A stretch of 64,000 bases of DNA, taken from assembly GCA_041946825.1 (NCBI GenBank), contig JBHGBD010000002.1:62001-126000 (forward strand). Direction: 5' to 3'. Source of the stretch: CAZTHM01 sp041946825 (GTDB lineage Bacteria; Acidobacteriota; Terriglobia; UBA7540). Below the pieces are notes generated by a model, which made no database searches, was not told the DNA's origin, and saw only the letters and a program-made list of their open reading frames with translations. The position numbers and the translations under genes were made by a program. The number at the start of each line of letters is the position of its first letter. Position 1 is the stretch's first letter. Shown one piece after another: positions 57,671-64,000 of the stretch.

Positions 57671-59002
57671 ATGAAATTCCGCGTCTTTCTGGTTACCGCA
57701 TTGTGGGCTGGCCTGATTCCCACCGTCGTGAGCGCTCAGACCGCTCATGAAACCCCCGAGCAGTTCGCGCGGCGCACGGCGTGGTGGCGCGAGTCGAAGT
57801 TCGGCATGTTCATTCACTGGGGGCTCTACGCCGTGCCCGCGGACTCGACCGACCTCAAGGGCAAAAAGGCAAACGCCGAGTGGTATTTCTCCAACCAGCG
57901 CAAGCAGGTGAGGGACTACGAGAAATTCGCCGCGCAGTTCAACCCCGTCAAGTTCGACGCGGCGAAATGGGTCAAGACCGCGCGTGACGCGGGCATGAAA
58001 TACATCGTCATCACCAGCAAGCACCACGACGGCTTCTGCATGTTCGACTCGAAGCTGACGAATTACTGCATTACCAAGGCCACGCCCTATAAGCGCGACC
58101 CGATGAAAGACCTGGCGGCGGAGTGCCGCCGGCAAGGCATCCGCCTGTGCTTCTATCACTCCATCATGGACTGGCATCATTCCGATTACCTGCCGCGCCG
58201 CAAGTGGGAAGCGCAAACGCGCCCCGCCGACGGCGCCGACCTCAACCGCTACATCGAATACATGAAGGGACAATTGCGCGAGCTGCTGACCAACTACGGC
58301 CCGGTCGGAATCCTATGGTTCGACGGCGCGTGGGAACACAACGCGCGGGAGTTGCATTCGCGCGAAGTGAATACCCTGGTCCGCTCCCTGCAGCCCGACA
58401 TCCTCATCAACGATCGCGACCAGCTACCCGAAGATTACGCGACGCCGGAGCAGGAGATTCCCGCCAACGCGCTGCCAGGCGGGCGGCTTTGGGAAACCTG
58501 CATGACCATCAACGACACGTGGGGTTACGCGAAAAACGACACCAACTGGAAATCCGCGCAGGACCTGGTCCGCAAGCTGATCGACATCGCGAGCAAGGGC
58601 GGGAACTTCCTCCTCAACGTCGGCCCCACAGCCGAGGGCGAGTTTCCCGCCGCCATCAACGAACGGCTGGCGCAGATCGGCGCGTGGATGAATGTGAACG
58701 GCGAAAGCATCTACGGAACCACGAAGAGCCCGTTCCACAAGCTGCCCTTCAAAGGCCGCGTCACCGCCAAGGGAAATTCGCTCTATCTCCACGTCTTCGA
58801 ATGGCCAAGCCAGGGCCTGACCCTGACCGGCGTTCAGGGTACCGTGACCACCGCGCGGGCGCTGGAAGGAAACGAAAAGCTGGAGGCCACTTCCCAGGCC
58901 GGCGCGCCGGCGGTGCTTCATATTTCGAAACCCCGGAAGCTTGATCCCATCGCCACGGTAGTCGAGGTGCGCTTTGCCGCGGCGCCCGGCATCAAGGAGT
59001 AG
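57671..59002 (+). CDS. Alpha-L-fucosidase (GH29), exported
   Basis: A 443-residue glycoside hydrolase family 29 enzyme releasing fucose from glycans. It has a signal peptide (MKFRVFLVTALWAGLIPTVVSAQ). Family motifs are WWRESKFGMFIHWGLYAVP, YIVITSKHHDGFCMFDSKLT and the nucleophile Asp218 in GILWFDGAWE. SKGGNFLLNVGPTAEGEFP is also typical. A C-terminal beta-domain runs from about 370. Family members cut alpha-1,2/3/4/6-linked L-fucose. ATG 57671 follows AGGAATAAGAG. It is the best-identified enzyme of the carbohydrate cluster. Confidence 0.95.
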   Translation: MKFRVFLVTALWAGLIPTVVSAQTAHETPEQFARRTAWWRESKFGMFIHWGLYAVPADSTDLKGKKANAEWYFSNQRKQVRDYEKFAAQFNPVKFDAAKWVKTARDAGMKYIVITSKHHDGFCMFDSKLTNYCITKATPYKRDPMKDLAAECRRQGIRLCFYHSIMDWHHSDYLPRRKWEAQTRPADGADLNRYIEYMKGQLRELLTNYGPVGILWFDGAWEHNARELHSREVNTLVRSLQPDILINDRDQLPEDYATPEQEIPANALPGGRLWETCMTINDTWGYAKNDTNWKSAQDLVRKLIDIASKGGNFLLNVGPTAEGEFPAAINERLAQIGAWMNVNGESIYGTTKSPFHKLPFKGRVTAKGNSLYLHVFEWPSQGLTLTGVQGTVTTARALEGNEKLEATSQAGAPAVLHISKPRKLDPIATVVEVRFAAAPGIKE

Positions 59003-59076
59003 TGCCCCACAAAGCGTTGTCCCCTGAAGCACGCTGCGCTATCCTACTCTCCCGCGAAATTCTCCCTGGGAGGCGA

Positions 59077-59997
59077 ATGGTGATTGAATTCTCTCATTCC
59101 CGCAGACTAATCACGGTAGCTTTACTCCTCGCCTGCTGCGTTGCAGGCGAAGGGTTCGCCCAGCTGGGCATGTTCAGCAAGGATCAGCGTGTGGAGTTTA
59201 CGCGCGAGTGGAAAGGCGAACGCTTCCCGGACGGGCGTCCGAAAGTTCCGGATGCTCTCCTCTCCCGCCTCAAAAACGTCACCGCCGAAGAGGCTTGGGG
59301 CGTGCTGCGCGGCGCAGGCTTCCATAATCAGTTCGAAGGAGGTTGGAAGGTCATCAACCCGGGCGAGCGCCTCGTCGGCCGCGTCGTCACCGCGGTCTTC
59401 ATGCCGCTGCGCCCGGACGTGAACGCCGTCGTCAATGACTACGGCAAGAAAGAATCACGGGTCGGCGGGGGGCAGAATTCCTGGATCATCGACACGTTGC
59501 AGCGCAACGACGTGCTGGTAGTGGACCTCTTCGGCAAAATCAAGGACGGGACTTTCGCCGGCGATAATCTCGGCACTTCCATTTTCGCCAAGACCGGCAC
59601 CGGCCTGATCGTGGATGGTTCGGTCCGCGACGTGTCAGGCATTTCCGAGATCAAAGGGCTCCGAGTCTTCGTGCGCGGCACCGATCCCTCCGCGTTGGCT
59701 GACGTCACGCTGATGGGAATGAACGTTCCAATCCGCATCGGACACGTTACGGTGATGCCCGGCGACGTCGTGGTGAGCGACCCGGAAGGATTGACCTTCA
59801 TCCCTCCCCAGCTCGCTGAGAAGGTCGCGGACTACTCCCAGATGACCCAGTTGCAGGATCAGTGGGGGCACGAGATGCTGCGCGAAGGCAAGTACACTCC
59901 CGGGCAAATCGACCAACGCTGGACGAAAGAAATGATCGAGGAATTCAACCGCTATGCCGAGCAGCAAGGACTTAAGGTGCGAATGAAGCCCGAATAG
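59077..59997 (+). CDS. Exported RraA-family protein
   Basis: A 306-residue protein with a signal peptide (SRRLITVALLLACCVAGEGFAQ) and an RraA/HMG-aldolase-like domain (about 95-265). Features include LVGRVVTAVFMP, NDVLVVDLFGKIKDGTFAGDNLGTSIFAKTGTGLIVDGSVRD and IGHVTVMPGDVVVSD, which carry the metal-linked Asp. Homologues regulate RNase E (cytoplasmic) or act as 4-hydroxy-4-methyl-2-oxoglutarate aldolases; export makes an aldolase or dehydratase role on a sugar-derived acid more likely. ATG 59077 follows GGGAGGC. It is 36 nt before the Tat-signal mandelate racemase-like gene, so likely one operon. Confidence 0.88.
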   Translation: MVIEFSHSRRLITVALLLACCVAGEGFAQLGMFSKDQRVEFTREWKGERFPDGRPKVPDALLSRLKNVTAEEAWGVLRGAGFHNQFEGGWKVINPGERLVGRVVTAVFMPLRPDVNAVVNDYGKKESRVGGGQNSWIIDTLQRNDVLVVDLFGKIKDGTFAGDNLGTSIFAKTGTGLIVDGSVRDVSGISEIKGLRVFVRGTDPSALADVTLMGMNVPIRIGHVTVMPGDVVVSDPEGLTFIPPQLAEKVADYSQMTQLQDQWGHEMLREGKYTPGQIDQRWTKEMIEEFNRYAEQQGLKVRMKPE

Positions 59998-60033
59998 GGT
60001 CGCCTGCGCTTGCGTGCGGAAAAGGAGTCCGAT

Positions 60034-61380
60034 ATGCCCACTAAGGTCAGCCGGCGAGGAATCCTGCGGACGTCTGCCGCAGCGCTGGGCGGTGCGATGC
60101 TGTCGGGCGACCCGTATGAAGCCTGGCCAAAGAACGTCAATACGAACTCACGTCCTTCCGAGCTGAAGATTACTGATCTGCGTATTGCGCACGTGGTGGA
60201 TGCGCCGATGTCGTGCCCGCTCATCCGCATCGACACCAACCAGGACCTGTACGGCCTGGGCGAAGTCCGCGACGGCGCGAGCCCCACCTACGCGCTGATC
60301 CTGAAGAGCCGCCTGCTGGGAGAAAACCCCTGCAACGTCGACCGGCTCTTCCGCAAGATCAAGCAATTCGGCGGGCACGCGCGCCAGGGCGGCGGCGTGA
60401 GCGGAGTCGAGATGGCGCTGTGGGACCTTGCCGGCAAAGCCTACGGCGTCCCGGTCTTCCAGATGCTCGGTGGAAAGTTTCGCGACAAGATCCGAATTTA
60501 TGCTGATACCACGGAATCGCATGACCCCAAAGTCTACGCGCGCCGCTTGAAAGAGCGCATGGACCGCGGCCTTACGTGGCTCAAGATGGACCTGGGGATT
60601 GACCTCCTCGACGGCATCCCGGGGACGGTCACGCAGCCGGCCGGCATGAGCCGTCGCGAACTGGCGAACACCCAGCATATGTTTACGGGCATCGAGGTCT
60701 CCGACAAGGGCATCGCCCTGATGGCGGATTATGTCGCCCAGGTGCGCGAAATCGTCGGAATGGAAATACCGCTCGCCGCCGATCACTTCGGCCACATCGG
60801 CGTAAACTCCTGCATCCGCCTGGGGCGCGCGCTCGAAAAATTCAACATGGCCTGGCTCGAGGACATGATTCCCTGGCAATACACCGACCTCTGGAAGCAG
60901 ATTACCGATTCAATCGGCGTCCCCACTTTGACGGGAGAAGACATTTATCTCAAGGAGCCCTTCATCGAGCTTTGCCGGCGACAAGCGATCCGCAAAGTCC
61001 ATCCCGACCTCGCCACCTCCGGCGGAATTCTGGAAACGAAGAAAATCGGGGATGCCGCGCAGGAATACGGCGTGCCCATGGCAATGCATTTCGCTGGGAC
61101 TCCCGTCTCCTGCATGGCCAACGTCCACTGCGCTGCGGCCACGGAGAATTTCCTGGCCCTCGAAAATCACGCTCTCGATGTGCCCTGGTGGGACGACCTG
61201 GTGGAAGGAATCGGCAAGCCGATCGTCAATCGCGGATTCATCACCGTGCCCGACAAGCCCGGGCTCGGGATCACTCTGAACGACGAAGTCGTGAAGCAAC
61301 ACCTCAAGCCCGGCGCCGCGTATTTCGGCCCCACCACGGAATGGGACCAGGAGCGTTCCTGGGACCGCTTATGGAGCTGA
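60034..61380 (+). CDS. Mandelate racemase/muconate lactonizing enzyme-family protein with Tat signal
   Basis: A 448-residue enolase-superfamily enzyme. A Tat signal (KVSRRGILRTSAAALGGAML) precedes the capping domain (about 40-160) and the barrel. Barrel motifs are LKMDLGIDLL (KxD-like), PLAADHFGHI, WLEDMIPWQY and TGEDIYLKEPF, with HPDLATSGGILETKKIGD and MHFAGTPVSCMANVH near the end. Members dehydrate sugar acids (gluconate, fuconate, rhamnonate and others). They are cytoplasmic as a rule; Tat export is unusual. ATG 60034 follows AAAGGAG. A fuconate/galactarate-type dehydratase is a reasonable guess because of the fucosidase nearby, but the substrate is unproven. Confidence 0.87.
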   Translation: MPTKVSRRGILRTSAAALGGAMLSGDPYEAWPKNVNTNSRPSELKITDLRIAHVVDAPMSCPLIRIDTNQDLYGLGEVRDGASPTYALILKSRLLGENPCNVDRLFRKIKQFGGHARQGGGVSGVEMALWDLAGKAYGVPVFQMLGGKFRDKIRIYADTTESHDPKVYARRLKERMDRGLTWLKMDLGIDLLDGIPGTVTQPAGMSRRELANTQHMFTGIEVSDKGIALMADYVAQVREIVGMEIPLAADHFGHIGVNSCIRLGRALEKFNMAWLEDMIPWQYTDLWKQITDSIGVPTLTGEDIYLKEPFIELCRRQAIRKVHPDLATSGGILETKKIGDAAQEYGVPMAMHFAGTPVSCMANVHCAAATENFLALENHALDVPWWDDLVEGIGKPIVNRGFITVPDKPGLGITLNDEVVKQHLKPGAAYFGPTTEWDQERSWDRLWS

Positions 61381-61413
61381 CTTACCTTGGCGTTAGTATA
61401 ATCAATTTGCATA

Positions 61414-62172
61414 TTACTGTGCCGTGTATCCACCGTCGACCATTAACGGCGCGCCGGTGATGTAGGACGCATCGTCGGAGGCCAGGAACAAGATCGCCTT
61501 CGCCACCTCTCGCGTTTGTCCGATCCGCCCCAGAAAAGTCTTGGCGCCCTCCTCGGCATTGAACTGCTCGAGCGTCAATCCCACCCGCTCCATGTGCCGG
61601 TGGGAGGCGGCGGTCAGAATCGTTCCCGGGCAGACGCAGTTGACGCGGATTTTGTGCGGGCCGAGGTCCATGGCCATGTTGCGCGTTAACTGCAGCAGCG
61701 CGGCTTTGGTCGCGCTGTAGGCGAAGAAGTTGGGCTGCGCGACGAAACTGGAGATCGACGCGAGGATGACGACCGCCCCCCCGTTTTTCTTCATGTGCTC
61801 GACCGCGTACTTGGTGACCATGGCGGTGCCGATGACGTTCACGCCCAGTGAGCGCTGCCAGTCCTCGACGGTCGCGTCAAAGCCTTTCAGGACGAACGTC
61901 GCCGCGTTGTTCACCAGAATGTCGATCCGCCCGAAATGCCGGACCGCCTCGTCGCTGACGCGCCGGGCGTCGGCTTCCTTGGAGATGTCGGCGTGAACGA
62001 AGAGGGCCGTCCCCCCTTTGCCGCGGATCGCCCCGACGGTCGCCTCGCCGCCCGCCGCGTCGATGTCGGCCACGACGACCTTCGCCCCTTCCTCGGCCAG
62101 GACTTCCGCCGTGGTTTGTCCGATGCCCGTCGCGGCCCCTGTCACGATCGCCACCTTGTCTTTCACGCGCAT
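61414..62172 (-). CDS. SDR-family NAD(P)-dependent oxidoreductase
   Basis: A 252-residue short-chain dehydrogenase. The cofactor loop is TGAATGIG (11-18), NNAATF follows the central strand, the Ser of the catalytic triad is in VILASISS and the YxxxK is in YSATKAALL. The C-terminal GAPLMVDGGYTAQ is standard. Related enzymes in deoxysugar clusters oxidise L-fucose or L-rhamnose (or their acids). It is followed upstream on the same strand by the rhamnonate-dehydratase-like gene, 47 nt apart, which supports a sugar-acid pathway. ATG 62172 follows GGGAG. Confidence 0.93.
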   Translation of the reverse strand: MRVKDKVAIVTGAATGIGQTTAEVLAEEGAKVVVADIDAAGGEATVGAIRGKGGTALFVHADISKEADARRVSDEAVRHFGRIDILVNNAATFVLKGFDATVEDWQRSLGVNVIGTAMVTKYAVEHMKKNGGAVVILASISSFVAQPNFFAYSATKAALLQLTRNMAMDLGPHKIRVNCVCPGTILTAASHRHMERVGLTLEQFNAEEGAKTFLGRIGQTREVAKAILFLASDDASYITGAPLMVDGGYTAQ

Positions 62173-62219
62173 GTTCTCCCCCCGCCTGCAAAAGTTACGC
62201 GCCTTCCGATTCCGCGCGC

Positions 62220-63392
62220 CTACTCAATGATCTCGAACTTCTTCAGGGCATCCTCGTCGATCGTGATGCCCAGCCCCGGAAGATTTTCGTCGAGCTCGAT
62301 GGTGCCATTCTTCGGCGTCGGCTCGCCCTTGAAGATGTACCAGAACAGTTCGTTGCCGACCTCAACGTCCACCGGCGGGAAGAACTCGGCCATCGGCGAA
62401 TTGAGGCTGGCCATGACGATGTGGAAGTTGTGCATCTGCCCGGCGTGGGGAATCACGGGAACTTCGTGCGCCTCGGCAAGCGCCTGGACTTTGCGCGCCT
62501 GGGTGATGCCGCCCACGCGGTTGGTGTCGAACTGGATGTAGTCCACGGCGCGCGCGTCGAGCAACTCGCGGAAGCCGTAGAGCGTGAACTCGTGCTCGCC
62601 GCCGGCGATGGGAATCTGGTTCATCGCCTTCAGCGCGGCGTAGCCCGCGATGTCGTCGGGAATGACGGGCTCTTCCAGCCAGCGCAACTGGTAGGGCGCG
62701 AGCAGCGGGATCATGCGCCGCGCGTAGTCGAGCGTCCAACCCATGTAGGCGTCGGCCATCAGGTCGATCTCGTTTCCGATCACTTCACGCGCCGTGCGCA
62801 CGAGCTCGAGATTGCGCTGCATGCCCGCGGCACCGTCCACCGGGCCCCAGCCGAAGCGCAACTTCATGGCGCGATAGCCCTGGTTCTTGTACTGCTGCGC
62901 TTCCTTTGCGAGCGCATCGAGGGGCTGGCTGTAGAGACGGCTGGCGTAGACGGGAATTTTCTGTTTGGTCTTCCCGCCCAGCAAGCGAAACACCGGCTGC
63001 TTCGTCGCTTTTCCCAGAAGGTCCCACAGCGCGATGTCCACCGCGCTGATGGCCACCATGCCGACGCCTTTGCGCCCGAACGCCATCGTGCGGCGATACA
63101 TGTGCTGCCAGAGGTATTCCGAGTCGAAGGGATTTTGCCCCAGCAGAATCGGCTTGAGGTACGTGTCGATGACCTGCCTGGTGACGCGCGGAGCGAGCGC
63201 CGCCTCGCCAATGCCCACGAGGCCGGCGTCCGTCATAACCTCCGTGATCAACCAACTGTGAAAGCGGAATGAGCCCATCGCATCGGTCGGCAGGTCGAGC
63301 AGGTCCACCGGGTTGGTGCAGAAGTGCGGCTGGGGTGGAACGGTCTTGCCTCGCCACTCGACGACGCGCGTGCGAACTTCGGTGATCTTCAT
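62220..63392 (-). CDS. L-rhamnonate dehydratase-like enzyme (mandelate racemase family)
   Basis: A 390-residue enolase-superfamily protein, here without a signal peptide. Motifs: LKPILLGQNPFDSEYLWQHMYR, DIALWDLLGKATKQPVFRLLGG, KLRFGWGPVDGAAGM, LMADAYMGWTL, WLEEPVIPDD, AGGEHEFTLYG and VIPHAGQMHNFH. The WGPxDGxAG and IPHxxxxHxxH-like elements recall RhmD of E. coli, which dehydrates L-rhamnonate to 2-keto-3-deoxy-L-rhamnonate. ATG 63392 follows GGGGG; GTG at 63395 is adjacent. It pairs with the SDR downstream and is divergent from the rhamnosidase-like gene, a context fitting rhamnose breakdown. Confidence 0.85.
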   Translation of the reverse strand: MKITEVRTRVVEWRGKTVPPQPHFCTNPVDLLDLPTDAMGSFRFHSWLITEVMTDAGLVGIGEAALAPRVTRQVIDTYLKPILLGQNPFDSEYLWQHMYRRTMAFGRKGVGMVAISAVDIALWDLLGKATKQPVFRLLGGKTKQKIPVYASRLYSQPLDALAKEAQQYKNQGYRAMKLRFGWGPVDGAAGMQRNLELVRTAREVIGNEIDLMADAYMGWTLDYARRMIPLLAPYQLRWLEEPVIPDDIAGYAALKAMNQIPIAGGEHEFTLYGFRELLDARAVDYIQFDTNRVGGITQARKVQALAEAHEVPVIPHAGQMHNFHIVMASLNSPMAEFFPPVDVEVGNELFWYIFKGEPTPKNGTIELDENLPGLGITIDEDALKKFEIIE

Positions 63393-63628
63393 CACAGTCC
63401 CCCGGAAAAGATGTTAGCCAGCCGCCTCGCGAAGCGGCGCGGTTGTCTAACCGCTGCGCCGAGACGCCGCACTACTCTACCCGCAAGCGCGAGAGTTTGC
63501 CAGACCTCATGCGAGGTTCGCGCTGTGGCGATGGATGGCCGCGCTCGCCGGGTTGTGGTATCTTTCCTTCCCCGAACTCCGACCCGCGCGAACGGCATGG
63601 CGCCGGGCACCGAAGAAAGCGGGAAACC

Positions 63629-64000
63629 ATGAAGCGCGCGAAACTGCACCCGCTCGTTGCGTCTGTTATCACCCTAGTTGGCGTGACGATGGCCGTCCGC
63701 GAGTATCGCGCCGGGGCGCTCGCGAGCCCCGCGCAGCCAACTCCCGCGGAAGAGGAAAAGTCCCGCCTGCTCGAACCCGCCGCGCTGCGCAACGCGCCTC
63801 CGCCCGCGTCCGTTGAAGATCTGCGCCGGAACTTCCAGGATCCGCCCAACGAGTTCCGCCCCGCGCCGTTGTGGGTTTGGAACGACGAGATGGATCCCGA
63901 ACGGATCAAGGAGCAACTTCGCCAGTTCAAGCAGCAAGGCATGGGCGGGGTGTTCATCCATCCGCGCCCCGGGCTGATGACCGAATACCTCGGCGACGAA
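63629..64000 (+). CDS. GH106-like alpha-L-rhamnosidase (N-terminal part, cut by window edge)
   Basis: 124 codons before the right edge. After a short hydrophobic start (LVASVITLVGVTMAV, a signal anchor or signal peptide) and an Ala/Pro linker come NEFRPAPLWVWNDEMDPERIKEQL and MGGVFIHPRPGLMTEYLGDE, the opening of the GH106/rhamnosidase-type family, whose members remove alpha-L-rhamnose from plant polysaccharides. Catalytic residues lie outside the window. ATG 63629 follows GGGAAA. It is divergent from the rhamnonate-dehydratase-like gene; the 236-nt gap has a small palindrome near 63429 (GCCGC/GCGGC). Confidence 0.8.
   Translation, partial: MKRAKLHPLVASVITLVGVTMAVREYRAGALASPAQPTPAEEEKSRLLEPAALRNAPPPASVEDLRRNFQDPPNEFRPAPLWVWNDEMDPERIKEQLRQFKQQGMGGVFIHPRPGLMTEYLGDE

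Overview
The window looks like a chromosomal segment of an Acidobacteriota bacterium (inference from gene content, no search was run). Supporting signs are the GC-rich coding sequence, a very large Oar-like TonB-dependent receptor with an N-terminal carboxypeptidase-regulatory domain, many Tat- or Sec-exported enzymes, secreted polysaccharide enzymes, a FecR-like protein with a glycine-rich membrane tail, and intergenic DNA crowded with small palindromes and 7-bp repeats. No rRNA, tRNA or CRISPR array was found.

Layout. 0-6 kb: N-terminus of a type III polyketide synthase (cut by the edge), a SufT-like protein, proline dehydrogenase, thioredoxin reductase, an ABC-2 export pair and two small zinc ribbons. 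6-11 kb: a four-gene iron-uptake operon on the minus strand (FTR1-DUF2318 permease, two FtsX-like permeases, and an ABC ATPase fused to a whole DtxR/MntR-like metalloregulator), with a good promoter that carries a palindrome in its spacer. 11-22 kb: lexA, a TPR protein, two small toxin-antitoxin-like pairs (one damaged), a site-2 protease, a DUF4380 protein and a GMC oxidoreductase with its small subunit. 22-31 kb: TonB-dependent receptor, TPR protein, Gfo/Idh oxidoreductase, nitroreductase and a receiver-PilZ protein.

31.8-33.2 kb holds DAHP synthase (aroF) behind what reads as a complete ribosome-mediated attenuator: a near-leaderless 22-residue leader peptide with eight Tyr/Phe/Trp codons, a 1:2 protector stem, a 2:3 antiterminator that includes the leader stop codon, and a 3:4 intrinsic terminator. 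This is the strongest regulatory find in the window.

35.9-43.8 kb holds seven consecutive genes on mixed strands whose products belong to normally cytoplasmic enzyme families (aldo/keto reductase-ferredoxin, DUF362, MsrB, DHDPS-like aldolase, RidA, SelA-like PLP enzyme, DegT-like PLP enzyme), yet every one begins with a twin-arginine signal. Four of them are bracketed by two inverted copies of a 207-bp MITE-like element.

43.9-51.9 kb: a FecR-like protein, then sufB-C-D-S-U-T with an Rrf2 regulator at the 3' end. 51.9-64 kb: a membrane spermidine-synthase-like protein and a carbohydrate cluster (tandem metallo-beta-lactamase-fold protein, beta-propeller, GH29 fucosidase, RraA-like protein, two mandelate racemase-family enzymes, an SDR and the start of a GH106-like rhamnosidase), consistent with deoxysugar (fucose/rhamnose) breakdown.
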